The position numbers and the translations under genes are program-made. Positions 18,522 to 28,500 of a stretch of DNA of 64,000 nucleotides are shown here, in pieces. Origin of the DNA: Heliobacterium mobile (GTDB taxonomy: Bacteria > Bacillota > Desulfitobacteriia > Heliobacteriales > Heliobacteriaceae); the NCBI RefSeq assembly GCF_009720735.1, contig NZ_WNKU01000005.1, positions 122,228 through 186,227 of the forward strand, written 5' to 3'. The number at the start of each line of letters is the position of its first letter. The first letter of the stretch is position 1. The notes beneath the pieces are model-generated. The model did no database searches. It had not been told where the DNA came from and was given only the letters and a program-made list of their open reading frames with translations.

Positions 18522-19571
18522 TTGGTGCATTTTCGGGGAACGGGTTTCAAGCTGTTTCTTTGCAGCCTGCTGACGATAGCTCTCTTGCTTTCGGGCTGCT
18601 CTTTCGGCAAGGACAGTCCGACGGGCAGTACCAGCAGCGAACCTGGTAAAACCAAAAAAGTCCGACTCACGGAAGTGGTTCATTCCGTCTTTTATGCCCC
18701 CCTCTATGTGGCATTGAACCAAGGCTATTTTCAACAGGAAAACCTGGATGTTGAGAAGACCACCGCTTGGGGCGGTGACAAAGCTATGACAGCACTGGTG
18801 ACTGACCAAGCTGACATCGGTCTGATCGGACCAGAAACGATCATTTACACGTATCAGCAAGGTTCTGACAAAAAGATCATGACCTTTGCTCAACTCACCC
18901 AGAGGGACGGCTCATTTTTGGTGGGCCGTAAGGGCCAGCCCTTCTCTTGGGAAGGCCTGAAAGGAAAGTCGATCATCGGTGCTCGAAAAGGCGGCGTACC
19001 GGAAATGGTCTTAGAATGGACGCTGAAGCAAAAGGGATCAAAGCCCTTGGATGATGTGAACATTATTCAAAACATTCAATTCACCGCTACGGCGGGTGCC
19101 TTTACCTCGGGTACCGGCGACTACGTAGCCCTGTTCGAGCCAACCGTATCAGAATTAGAAGCTGGCGGTGCCGGTCAGGTTGTCGCTTCCTTAGGGGTAG
19201 AGGGAGGCATTCTTCCCTACACTTGCTTTATGGCTAGCGGCGACTATATCCAGCAGAACCGGGAGGCGGTCTTAGCCTTCACCCGGGCCATCTATAAAGC
19301 ACAACAATGGGTTTCGACTCATAGTGTCGACGAAATCACCGATGCCATCATGCCTTCCTTCGAGGGAAGTGATCGATCTATCGTTCATAATGCCGTAGCG
19401 CGGTATCAAGGGCAGGATACCTGGGCGAAGGATCCGAGAATACAACCGGGCGGCTTAAAATACTTGCAAGACATCATTGAATCGGCAGGGGAACTGAAGC
19501 AACGTGTACCAGACGAACAAATGGCGCTTACGGATGTAGCTGAAGAAGTCATGGCATCGGTTAAGCAGTGA
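18522..19571 (+). CDS. ABC importer substrate-binding lipoprotein (NitT/TauT type)
   Basis: A periplasmic-type binding lipoprotein of 349 residues for an ABC importer. The hydrophobic N-terminus ends in the lipobox LLSGC, so Cys26 is the anchor. The NMT1/SsuA-like fold is shown by VVHSVFYAPLYVALNQGYFQQENLDVE and LVTDQADIGLIGPE. Family members bind sulfonates, taurine, nitrate or thiamine precursors; the ligand cannot be read from the sequence. Start: TTG at 18522, eight bases after GGGAGG (a GTG at 18525 is equally in frame). The ATPase and permease genes follow on the same strand after a terminator-like hairpin. Confidence 0.88.
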   Translation: MVHFRGTGFKLFLCSLLTIALLLSGCSFGKDSPTGSTSSEPGKTKKVRLTEVVHSVFYAPLYVALNQGYFQQENLDVEKTTAWGGDKAMTALVTDQADIGLIGPETIIYTYQQGSDKKIMTFAQLTQRDGSFLVGRKGQPFSWEGLKGKSIIGARKGGVPEMVLEWTLKQKGSKPLDDVNIIQNIQFTATAGAFTSGTGDYVALFEPTVSELEAGGAGQVVASLGVEGGILPYTCFMASGDYIQQNREAVLAFTRAIYKAQQWVSTHSVDEITDAIMPSFEGSDRSIVHNAVARYQGQDTWAKDPRIQPGGLKYLQDIIESAGELKQRVPDEQMALTDVAEEVMASVKQ

Positions 19572-19577
19572 CCATTT

Positions 19578-19608
19578 AGCCGCTCACTCATCTCGGTGGG
19601 CGGCTTTT
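19578..19608 (+). terminator. Intra-operon terminator or attenuator
   Basis: A 10-bp stem with one G-U pair (AGCCGCTCAC / GTGGGCGGCT) followed by TTTT, between the binding-protein gene and the ATPase gene. It would lower transporter expression relative to the binding protein. Confidence 0.65.
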
Positions 19609-19629
19609 CTCACGGAAGGGGTGCATGGT

Positions 19630-20427
19630 GTGACAGAGTTGGCCATAGAACTGCGGAATGTGACGGTGACATACCAGACACCGAAAGGGGAAATTCCTGC
19701 CCTAGAAGACATCCAGTTGAAGGTTACACCTGGTGAGTTTGTAGCCCTTGTCGGACCGAGCGGGTGCGGAAAAAGCACGATTTTATCGCTCATCGCCGGT
19801 CTCTTTGAGCCCACCTATGGCGAAGTCTTCGTAAAAGGAGAACAGTCTGGGCGACATCAGTGCCGTATCGGATATATGCTACAGCAAGACTTTCTGCTGC
19901 CTTGGCGGACCGTTTTGGACAATGCCAATTTAGGGCTGGAACTGCAAAAAGACCGGGGAAAAGAGACCCTGGTGGAAGATTTGCTAAAAACGTATGGGCT
20001 GGAAAAATTTCTGCATCATCACCCAACGGAATTATCCGGCGGGATGCGGCAGCGGGTCGCTCTCGTGCGCACTTTGGCCGTCGATCCAGATATATTTTTG
20101 CTCGACGAACCTTTCTCAGCGCTTGACTATCAAACTCGAACGACGATCCAGGAAGAAGTTTGGCAGGCATTGAAATCACGCCGCAAGACAACGGTTCTGG
20201 TCACCCATGACGTTGGTGAAGCGGTAGCGATGAGTGATCGAGTGATCGTTCTTACATCGAGACCAGCAAAAGTGAAACGAGATCTGACGATCGAATTTGG
20301 CAAGGAACACCCCGGCCCTTGGCAAGCACGCAAATCGAAAGGTTTTGTCGATTATGTAGACCTCATCTGGGACGAACTTCGGGAATATGTCGACCGGGAG
20401 ACGCCGGCAGGGAAAGGAGAGACGTAG
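19630..20427 (+). CDS. ABC importer ATPase (NitT/TauT type)
   Basis: The ATP-hydrolysing subunit of the importer, 265 residues. Walker A GPSGCGKST, Q-loop MLQQDFLLPW, signature LSGGMRQRVALVR, Walker B IFLLDEPFSALD and the H-loop VTHDVGEAV are all intact. The start chosen is GTG at 19630, about nine bases after GGAAGGGG. A GTG at 19621 would begin almost inside that site and add three residues. The permease gene starts three bases after the stop codon, so the two are tightly coupled. Confidence 0.93.
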   Translation: MTELAIELRNVTVTYQTPKGEIPALEDIQLKVTPGEFVALVGPSGCGKSTILSLIAGLFEPTYGEVFVKGEQSGRHQCRIGYMLQQDFLLPWRTVLDNANLGLELQKDRGKETLVEDLLKTYGLEKFLHHHPTELSGGMRQRVALVRTLAVDPDIFLLDEPFSALDYQTRTTIQEEVWQALKSRRKTTVLVTHDVGEAVAMSDRVIVLTSRPAKVKRDLTIEFGKEHPGPWQARKSKGFVDYVDLIWDELREYVDRETPAGKGET

Positions 20428-20429
20428 CC

Positions 20430-21260
20430 ATGTCAACGATTCCAAGGCAGCAGTATCTACAGAAGATGCGAAAGGAAAAGTGGTTGATCATCCTAACCCA
20501 GGCTTTTATCCTAGCTGCTTTTATTGTCGCCTGGGAGGTCATGGCGTCCGCACGCATCATCGACCCATTTCTGTTCAGCCGGCCTTCGCAGATCATTGAG
20601 CTGCTGCTCAAACTCGCCCGAGAAGGAGAACTGTTTCACCATGTAGCTGTTACCGTTGGAGAAACTTTGGCCGGCTTTTTCCTGGGAACCTTCTTAGGTT
20701 TATTGACGGCCATCCTGCTCTGGTGGTATCCATCATTGGCCCGGCTGATGGATCCCTTCTTAGTGGTGCTCAACAGCACGCCCAAAATCGCCTTAGGCCC
20801 CATCTTCATCGTGTGGATGGGCAACGGATATGGGGCAATCTTGACGATGGCCCTGACGATCTCGGTGATAACCACGATTACGGTCATCTACAGCGGTTTC
20901 ACGGAGGTTCCCGAAGGGTATGTGAAGTTGATCCGCGTCTTTGGTGGGAATCGCTGGGAAATCCTGCGCAAAGTTATCTTGCCGGCATCGGTACCGACGA
21001 TCATTGCAGCCTTGAAAGTGAATATCGGCTTGACTCTTGTCGGTGTCATCGTCGGTGAATTTCTCGTCTCCAAATCTGGCCTGGGCTATTTGATCATCTA
21101 TGGCGGTCAGGTCTTTCAACTGACGCTGGTGATCGCGAGCATCGTCATCTTGGCCGTCGTGGCGGCAATCCTCTATCAATTCGTGGCCTGGTTCGAGCGG
21201 CGTTGGATATCGAATCCATCGAGCGGGAGTGCCCGGGTACGAGTGGGATCGGGGGGATAA
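20430..21260 (+). CDS. ABC importer permease (NitT/TauT type)
   Basis: The membrane-spanning subunit of the importer, 276 residues and about six transmembrane helices (for example 21-42 IILTQAFILAAFIVAWEVM and LVIASIVILAVVAAILYQFVAW near the end). The ATPase-contacting EAA loop is visible as GYVKLIRVFGGNRWEILRKVILPASVPTIIAALKV. I chose ATG at 20430 because GGAAAGGAGAG precedes it directly. A longer reading frame from 20319 would overlap the ATPase gene and has no ribosome site. Confidence 0.92.
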   Translation: MSTIPRQQYLQKMRKEKWLIILTQAFILAAFIVAWEVMASARIIDPFLFSRPSQIIELLLKLAREGELFHHVAVTVGETLAGFFLGTFLGLLTAILLWWYPSLARLMDPFLVVLNSTPKIALGPIFIVWMGNGYGAILTMALTISVITTITVIYSGFTEVPEGYVKLIRVFGGNRWEILRKVILPASVPTIIAALKVNIGLTLVGVIVGEFLVSKSGLGYLIIYGGQVFQLTLVIASIVILAVVAAILYQFVAWFERRWISNPSSGSARVRVGSGG

Positions 21261-21347
21261 GCAAAGAACGTACGGGCTATTTTTATAAAAGTCCGTTTAT
21301 TGATTGGTCATCGATGAGCTATCGATGAAGATTGCCGAAATAAAGAA

Positions 21348-21371
21348 AGACTGCCCAAACTAGGGCAGTCT
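21348..21371. terminator. Bidirectional hairpin between convergent genes
   Basis: A 9-bp stem AGACTGCCC / GGGCAGTCT between the permease gene and paaK, which converge here. The minus strand is followed by TTTCTTTATTTC, so it is the better terminator in that direction. Confidence 0.6.
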
Positions 21372-21458
21372 CTTACGACAATTCAAAGTTCATTCGCAGT
21401 TCTATGGCAGTTATTTACTCTTGTCTATACAGAACTGATAAACAGCGCTAGCTATGTG

Positions 21459-22772
21459 TCAGCCTTGATTCAGATAGTCATAACGATGGTCAAAGACTCG
21501 CTTCGTCTTTCGCTCTGTACGAGGCAGAGCGCCATGGGGGAGCACTTCCACATCAGCTAAGATGCCGATGGTCGTCTTAATATTTTTGCGGCAGGCTTTA
21601 GCCACTTCATCGACGCTGTGTCCGTTGGCCAGTTCGACACGGATGCGGATGTGATCTTTGTTATCGATCCGCTCCAAAACGATCTGATACTCACTGGACA
21701 CGCCAGGGGTGTGGCGCAGGACGTGATCGATCTGGCCGGGGTAGATATTAACCCCTTTGATTTTGATCATGTCATCAGTGCGTCCCAATACCCGTCGGAT
21801 CATCGGATAGGGGCTGCCACAGGAACATGCTGTCGGGATGATCGTCGTTATATCACGCGTCCGGTAGCGGATCAGGGGCATTCCTTGCTTGGCGATGGTG
21901 GTGATGACCAGTTCGCCTTCCTCGCCGGGTGGGAGCACAGAGCCAGTTTCCGGATCGATCACCTCGAAGATAAGATAGTCAGACCAGAAATGCAACCCTT
22001 CGTGGCAAGGACAGTCGATGGCGATCCCAGGACCGTATATTTCCGTTAGGCCGTATATATCGAAGGTCTCCATACCGAGAAGGCTTTCAATGCGTTCCCG
22101 CATCTTTTCGCCCCACCGTTCAGAACCGAAGACACCGATGCGAAGGCGCAACTGGTCGAGAATTCCCCGTCGCTCCGCTTCTTCTGCCAAAAGCAGTCCA
22201 TAAGAGGAGGTGCCGATAAGGACGGTCGTTTGCAGGTCCGTCATCATTTCCAACTGTTTATCGGTGTTGCCGGGTCCCGTCGGAATCGTCATGGCGCCGA
22301 GCTTTTCTACACCGGCCTGAAAGCCGATACCGGCTGTCCAGAGGCCATAGCCGGGAGTCACTTGCACACGGTCACGGCGGTGTACGCCAACCGTTTCTAG
22401 ACACCGTGCCATCATGATGGCCCAGTCATCCACATCTTGTTGGGTGTAGGGAACGATGACCGGTTTGCCTGTCGTGCCCGAGGAGGAATGAATGCGTACC
22501 ACGTCGTCTTCGGCACAGGCCATCAACCCGAGCGGATAGCCTTTCCGCAGGTCCTGCTTTGTCGTAAAGGGGAGGCGGGCTAAGTCTTCCAGGCTGCGAA
22601 TGTCTCCCGGTTGAATGCCGGCTTGTTGGAACCGTTCCCGATAGAAAGGACTTCCCTCATAAGCGCGATGAATGGTACGGATCAGCTTGGGCAGTTGGTC
22701 CTCCGCAATTTGTTCGAAATCGATCGGGCGGTTCATCACTGCCCGTTGGCAAGCATTGCTGTTCATGGCCAT
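21459..22772 (-). CDS. paaK: Phenylacetate-CoA ligase
   Basis: An AMP-forming CoA ligase of 437 residues linking phenylacetate or other arylacetates with their CoA thioesters. The adenylate-binding loop SSSGTTGKP is at 96-104, and IYGLTEIYGPG and the hinge YRTRDITTI follow. The ATG at 22772 has GAGGAG seven bases upstream. It is the last gene of a minus-strand operon behind iorA and iorB. In that setting it would act on the arylacetyl-CoA produced by the oxidoreductase, or activate arylacetates for the reverse reaction. Specificity among aryl acids is not visible. Confidence 0.93.
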   Translation of the reverse strand: MAMNSNACQRAVMNRPIDFEQIAEDQLPKLIRTIHRAYEGSPFYRERFQQAGIQPGDIRSLEDLARLPFTTKQDLRKGYPLGLMACAEDDVVRIHSSSGTTGKPVIVPYTQQDVDDWAIMMARCLETVGVHRRDRVQVTPGYGLWTAGIGFQAGVEKLGAMTIPTGPGNTDKQLEMMTDLQTTVLIGTSSYGLLLAEEAERRGILDQLRLRIGVFGSERWGEKMRERIESLLGMETFDIYGLTEIYGPGIAIDCPCHEGLHFWSDYLIFEVIDPETGSVLPPGEEGELVITTIAKQGMPLIRYRTRDITTIIPTACSCGSPYPMIRRVLGRTDDMIKIKGVNIYPGQIDHVLRHTPGVSSEYQIVLERIDNKDHIRIRVELANGHSVDEVAKACRKNIKTTIGILADVEVLPHGALPRTERKTKRVFDHRYDYLNQG

Positions 22773-22864
22773 GTCTTTCTCCTCTCAAACTCATCTAACT
22801 CGTCAATAAAGAACCTCTCGGCTCGGCTCGATGGCCGTCTCCGGGGTGGGAAAACTTCTTCTCT

Positions 22865-23479
22865 TTAAGATACCAGAGGGGCCGCTTGCGGACAAGCCCC
22901 TAAGGCTTGGCCGGCCAAAAAGGCCTTTCTGTTTACCTCATGCAGGCGGGGAGGAAGAATTCTTTCAGCGGCTTGCCAGAGCATGTCGGCGCTCACGGGC
23001 ATATTCGGCAAGGTGGACAGAGCACCGAGCATGACCATATTCGTGGCTCGGGCGGTTCCTGCTTCGATGGCGGCCGAGGTTGCATCAAAGAGACGGACTC
23101 GGGTTCCCTGGGACTGAAGAAAGGCCACAATCTCCTCTTCCGGGTACTGAGTCAGGCCCAGTCCTACGGCTGGCGGGATGATCGTACGCCCGTTGATGAC
23201 GGCCTGTCCTTGGGGGGATAGTTTCGACCAGCCTTTCAGACTTTCCGACAGTTCCAGGCTGACTAAAAGATCGGCTGTGCCTTCGGGGATTAACGCCCCT
23301 TGAAGCTTCTCGCCGATGCGGACATGGCTGATTACGGAACCTTCCCGCTGGGCCATGCCGATCGTCTCGGAAGTTCGCACTTCATATCCGGCGGCGAGGG
23401 CAGCCTCGGCAAAAACGCGGGAGGCCAGCACGCCTCCTTGCCCGCCGACACCGGTGATCACTAGATTGAAGGTCTTCAT
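22865..23479 (-). CDS. iorB: Indolepyruvate:ferredoxin oxidoreductase, beta subunit
   Basis: The gamma-type domain subunit of a thiamine-dependent 2-oxoacid:ferredoxin oxidoreductase that decarboxylates aryl pyruvates to aryl-acetyl-CoA with reduction of ferredoxin. It has 204 residues. The start NLVITGVGGQGGVLASRVFAEAALAAGYEVRTSETIGMAQREGSV is typical of IorB. I chose ATG at 23479: it has GGAGGTG upstream and overlaps the iorA stop codon as ATGA, giving translational coupling. A longer frame to 23545 lies wholly inside iorA. Confidence 0.93.
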   Translation of the reverse strand: MKTFNLVITGVGGQGGVLASRVFAEAALAAGYEVRTSETIGMAQREGSVISHVRIGEKLQGALIPEGTADLLVSLELSESLKGWSKLSPQGQAVINGRTIIPPAVGLGLTQYPEEEIVAFLQSQGTRVRLFDATSAAIEAGTARATNMVMLGALSTLPNMPVSADMLWQAAERILPPRLHEVNRKAFLAGQALGACPQAAPLVS

Positions 23480-25389
23480 CGTTGCACCTCCGGAGAAATG
23501 GCATCCCAGGGGCAGACTTGGGCACAGGCGCCACAGCCGAAACATTTTTCCCGGGCGATGCGCACAGCACCGCTTTTCCGTCCTTCTTGCCGTTCCTCCT
23601 CCGTGAGAGGCGCTTCAAATAATGCGGGACAGCCAAACTGACGGATACAAAGGCCGCAACGGCGGCAAGCTGCATCGTCGATCCGATGGGGGATCTGACG
23701 TTTCGCGATACTGATGCAATCGCGCCGGGCGATGATGACCGATACACCGGGGTACTCTACAGCCTCTTTTGCCGCAGCGATCATGGAGGGTAAGTCATAA
23801 GGGTCGACGGTGCGAATCCATTCGACGCCACAAGCCTGAGCGATGGCGGCAATATCGATGTAAGGAGCCGGTTCCTGCTTGCCTTTCCAGCCGAGACCCG
23901 GATGGGGCTGATGGCCTGTCATGGCAGTGGTACGGTTGTCCAGGACGACCAGGGTCATGCGAGCCTGATTGTAGACGGCGTTGATCAACGGCGGGATGCC
24001 GGAGTGGAAAAAGGTAGAATCGCCTAAAAAAGCAATATGGGGGCGAGCCGGTTCTACTCGGTCAAAACCAGCGGCCATCGCTACCGATGCACCCATACAG
24101 ACGATGGTATCAGCCGCCCGCAAGGGAGGCATTACACCTAAGGTATAACAGCCGATATCGCCAGTGAATAGAGCATCCTGTCCTTTAAGGGACTTTTTGA
24201 AGGCGTAGAAAGAGTTGCGGTGGGGGCAGCCGGCGCAGAGGATCGGCGTCCGCAGGGGAGGAGCGGGGATATCTGTCAGGCCAGCCTGCGCTGTCGGCAC
24301 TTCCGGCAGGCTGAGTTCGGGCAGGACTTCCGCAAAGTACCGCCGCAACGCCGCCTGTACCGTATTCGTGTTGAATTCGCCCTCGCGGGGGAGGTGGCCC
24401 GATAACTTGCCGACAATAGGAATTTGTATGCCGCGGTGGAAGGCCGCCACCGTCAGTTGCTCCTCGATGACCGGCTCCTGTTCCTCCACAATGAACACCG
24501 CATGCTTGCCTTGCAGGTAGTCGAGCACATCCTCAGCCGGTAACGGAGTGGGACCGCCCACCTTGTACACGGGCAGGGATACTCCGAGATTCGCTAAGGC
24601 TTCCTGCACATAATTGTAAGAGACACCGCCGGTCACGATACCGACCGAAACTGTATCAGCATCGCTGCATTCGGGCACAACCCGGTTCAGTTTTTTTTCT
24701 ACAAACCAGCGGCCCATATCTTTTTGACAAGCGTTTAACCAGCGATGCTTTTTAGCCGATAAAGTAGGCAGGATGGCCCAATTCGGATCCCGCTCAAAAT
24801 GAAGAGGAGGAAGAGGTACGGCCGGACGGGGCGGGGGACTGAACTCAACATCCTGACAAACGTGGGCCGTCCGCGTCGTCGGGCGCAGGATGACGGGAAC
24901 CTTTAAGGACTCGGACAGCTCGAAGGCCAGTTTCGTCATTTCCCGAGCCTCAGCCGGCGTGGAAGGGTCGAGAACGGGAAGCTTGGCAAAGCGGGCAAAG
25001 AGCCGTGTGTCCTGTTCCGTCTGAGAACTGTGCGGACCCGGGTCATCGGCGACCACCAGGACCAGACCGCCTTTGGTGCCGAGATAAGCCAGCGTCATCA
25101 AGGGATCAGAGGCCACATTCAGGCCGACTTGCTTCATACAAGCCATGGCGCGAGCGCCAGCCCAGGATGCGGCTATCGCTGTTTCAAGGGCCACCTTCTC
25201 GTTGACGGACCATTCGGCATATATGCCATAATCAGCGGCGTGCTGAATGATATGTTCGGTCACTTCGGTAGAGGGAGTCCCGGGGTAGGCGGCGACGACG
25301 CGAACACCCGCCTCAATCGCTCCCCAGGCGATAGCTTCATTTCCCATCAAAAGCTGTCGAGGTGATGGGGTTTCTGTAGTTAGGCTCAT
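23476..25389 (-). CDS. iorA: Indolepyruvate:ferredoxin oxidoreductase, alpha subunit
   Basis: The large catalytic subunit, 637 residues, for oxidative decarboxylation of indolepyruvate and similar aryl pyruvates formed from aromatic amino acids. The pyrimidine-binding domain is N-terminal (AAYPGTPSTEVTE). The thiamine diphosphate domain holds CAGCPHR (385-391), GDIGCYTLG (410-418) and GDSTFFHSG followed by LDNRTTAMTGHQPHPG. The C-terminal two-cluster ferredoxin domain has Cys 575, 578, 581, 587 and Cys 616, 619, 622, 626. I chose ATG at 25389, with AAAGGA eight bases upstream; a longer frame to 25476 lacks a ribosome site. It heads the iorA-iorB-paaK operon. Confidence 0.94.
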   Translation of the reverse strand: MSLTTETPSPRQLLMGNEAIAWGAIEAGVRVVAAYPGTPSTEVTEHIIQHAADYGIYAEWSVNEKVALETAIAASWAGARAMACMKQVGLNVASDPLMTLAYLGTKGGLVLVVADDPGPHSSQTEQDTRLFARFAKLPVLDPSTPAEAREMTKLAFELSESLKVPVILRPTTRTAHVCQDVEFSPPPRPAVPLPPLHFERDPNWAILPTLSAKKHRWLNACQKDMGRWFVEKKLNRVVPECSDADTVSVGIVTGGVSYNYVQEALANLGVSLPVYKVGGPTPLPAEDVLDYLQGKHAVFIVEEQEPVIEEQLTVAAFHRGIQIPIVGKLSGHLPREGEFNTNTVQAALRRYFAEVLPELSLPEVPTAQAGLTDIPAPPLRTPILCAGCPHRNSFYAFKKSLKGQDALFTGDIGCYTLGVMPPLRAADTIVCMGASVAMAAGFDRVEPARPHIAFLGDSTFFHSGIPPLINAVYNQARMTLVVLDNRTTAMTGHQPHPGLGWKGKQEPAPYIDIAAIAQACGVEWIRTVDPYDLPSMIAAAKEAVEYPGVSVIIARRDCISIAKRQIPHRIDDAACRRCGLCIRQFGCPALFEAPLTEEERQEGRKSGAVRIAREKCFGCGACAQVCPWDAISPEVQR

Positions 25390-25523
25390 CAGCAGTATCC
25401 TTTCCATAGAACGTTCGCTTGGGCAATCGATATCTAGCTTTATTTCGACGTCGATACATAAAACCCTCGTCATCACTGAATTTCGTTCGTCAAAGGGGTA
25501 ATCTTTCTCTCAACTCCCTATGC

Positions 25524-25557
25524 TATAATAGGGTTTACACCGACCAGTCAGTCCGGA
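25524..25557 (+). promoter_or_regulatory. Putative -10 box and operator-like site of the RND gene
   Basis: A perfect TATAAT (25524-25529) without a clear -35 is followed by ACCGACCAGTCAGTCCGG. That sequence resembles operators of TetR-family efflux repressors, but it is only partly palindromic. No TetR gene lies in the window. Confidence 0.35.
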
Positions 25558-25582
25558 TTCGCATGTACATAAACCGGGAGGA

Positions 25583-28500
25583 ATGCCTTTGCGTTTAACT
25601 GAACTCGCGCTCAAACGGCCCGCCATGATGACGATGGTCGTGCTCTTCTTTGTGGTGATCGGTCTATACAGCTACCGGAGCATCGGTGTGGAGCTGTACC
25701 CGGCTTTGAATACGCCTTTCGTGACTGTATCTGTATCCTACGACGGTGCCGGTGCGGAAGAGATGGAGACCCAAGTCATCAAACCTCTGGAAGACGGCCT
25801 CTCTTCGCTACCCCATTTAAAGAAGATCACTTCCGTAGCCAATGAAGGCCGGGGAAACGTACTATTAGAGTTTGAATTGACGGCGAATGCGGACCAGGCT
25901 GCCATTGATGTTCAGAAAAAAGTGGACAGCGTCAAGGGCCGCCTCCCCGATGATGTTTCGGACCCGGTCGTAATCAAACGGGATATGAACGCAACCCCTG
26001 TCGCTTCCACCTCCTTCAGCGCCCCTCGTCCCCTTTATGAGACCTTTGACATTGCTAAAGACGTGATTAAAGAACGGCTACAAAAAGTCAACGGCGTTTC
26101 TGATGTGACGATCACCGGCGGACAGGAACGGGAGATCACCATCAATATCGACAAGACCAAGCTCCAGATGTACGGTTTGTCTATCAATCAAGTGATCCGG
26201 CGGCTTGAACAGGAAAACTTGAACGAACCTTCGGGACGCCTCGATCGTCCCGACAGGGAATACATGGTCCGCGTTCTCGGTGAATTCCGCAGTGTCGAAG
26301 AAATTAAGAACCTGGAAATTCCCACAGCTAACGGCAGCAGCATTCCCTTACGGCACATCGCCGACGTGAAAGACGGATATAAAGAAATTCGTGAGTATGC
26401 TCGTTTAAACGGCGAACCGGCCCTCGCGATCATGGTGTTTAAACAATCCGACGCCAGCCTCGTCGATGTAGGGGACCGGTTGAAAAAAGAACTGGAGAAC
26501 ATCAAAGCAGAACTTCCGGAAGGCTCTCAGCTCGTCATCGCCCGGGACTTTTCGAACTACATACGCCTCTCCGTCGGGGGAACCCGTTCCAGCATCATTG
26601 AAGGCATCCTCTCCACCAGCTTCGCCTTGCTCTTTTTCCTCCGCGATTGGCGGTCGATGGTTTCGGTCTTGATCGCCATCCCTACATCGCTCATCTCCAC
26701 CTTGGCAGGCATGTACTTCGCCGGCTTTACCTTCAACGTCATGTCCCTCATGGGTATGGCCATGTGTATCGGGATCCTTGTAGACGACTCCATCGTAGTC
26801 TTGGAAAATATCTATCGCCACCTCGCCATGGGGAAAAGTCCGAAAAGGGCGGCTCTGGACGGCCGCTCCGAAATTGGACTTGCAGCTATCGCCATCACCG
26901 CCTCTGACATCGTCGTCTTTGCACCTATCGCCTTCATGGGGGGGATGGTGGGCCAGTTTTTCCGACAGTTCGGCTTGACTGTCGTCTTCGCCACGCTCAT
27001 GTCTTTATTCGTGTCCTTTACCCTTACGCCGTTGCTCGCATCTCGACTCTTAAAGCCTATGGGAGAAGGAGAGCAGCTGCACCCGCTGGCCGGCGTTTCC
27101 TGGTATAAAGGCGTGCGCAAAGCCTTGCAGCGCTTTTTCATCCCTATCGATCACTTTGCCTGCAAATTCCGGGACACCTATCTGCGTGTCTTGGACTGGT
27201 CCTTCGGCCACCGAAAAACCGTTTTGACAGCAGCCCTAGTCGTCTTTTTGTTAGCGGTAGCGATGATTCCCTTAAAGCTCATCGGGATGGAGTTTTCACC
27301 TCAATCCGATCAGGGCGACTTACAGGTAAACGTAGAATTGCCGATTGGTACACCGATACAGAAAACAGACCAAGCCTTAAAAGAAGTGGAAGCTTACATC
27401 CAAACTATCCCGGAGGTCCGTTACTTTCAAACGGCCATCGGCTCTTCTGGTGGAATCGGGATGAGCTCTACCGGTTCCAACATCGGCCGTGTCGGTGTTT
27501 CCCTGGTGAACAAAAAGGATCGTGACCGATCGATCTGGGAAGTATCGGAGCAGATCCGCGATTGGTCGAAGACGTTCCCTTATGGAAGAGTTACTGTCGC
27601 TGAAAGCGACAGCATGCATTCCAGTTCTGGAGGACCGGTTGCAATTGAGATTTCCAGCTCCGATCACCAGGCGCTGTTGGAAGCCTCCGAGAAGATCAAG
27701 GACATCGTCGCTCAAGCTCCCGGCAGCCGGGATGTGGATACCAACTGGCGAGTCGGCCAACCGGAGGTAAAAGTCCAAATCGACCGGTTGAAAGCGGCCT
27801 ACTACGGCATATCGGTGAAAGAAGTTTCCGAAACCCTCCGAGCATCCCTCAATGGCAGCGTGGCTACAGAATATCGCCAAGGCGATAAAGAGGTTGACGT
27901 TACCGTAAAGATGACCGGTTTGAATAAATCCGACCTTGATGCACTCCGCAGTGTAAACCTGGCTACAAGTGACGGAAAGGTCATACAGCTTCAACAGGTG
28001 GCGAAAATCAGCATCGGCTCCGGACCGACGGAAATCCGCCGTTCCGACCGTCAGCGAACGATCACCATCAACGCCGGTTTGCAGGGACGAGTTTTAGACG
28101 ATTTCCTCAAAGACGTCGATACGGAGATCAAGCAAAAAGGCCTCCCGCGCGGTGTTTCCTACAAATTCACCGGTTCGGCCCAAAACATGCAGGAATCCTT
28201 CACAGAACTGGTGGCTGCATTGCTTTTATCGATCGTGCTCGTCTACATGGTGCTCGTCATGCTCTATGAGTCTTACATGACCCCCTTTATCCGGATGCTC
28301 TCTTTGCCACTAGGCATCGCCGGCGCCCTCTTTGCGTTGGCCATAGCGAGAAACTCGCTCAACATCTTTTCCTTCATCGGCATCATCATGATGGATGGCC
28401 TCGTCGCCAAAAACGGCACTTTGCTCATCGATTATACCCACACCTTGCTGGAACAGGGGCGCACATTGCGGGAAGCCCTGGTGGAAGCTGGCCGAACCCG

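Noticed and set aside
27377..27994. 205-codon minus-strand frame inside the RND gene
   Set aside because: It lies antisense to a fully conserved transporter domain and its translation shows no domain.
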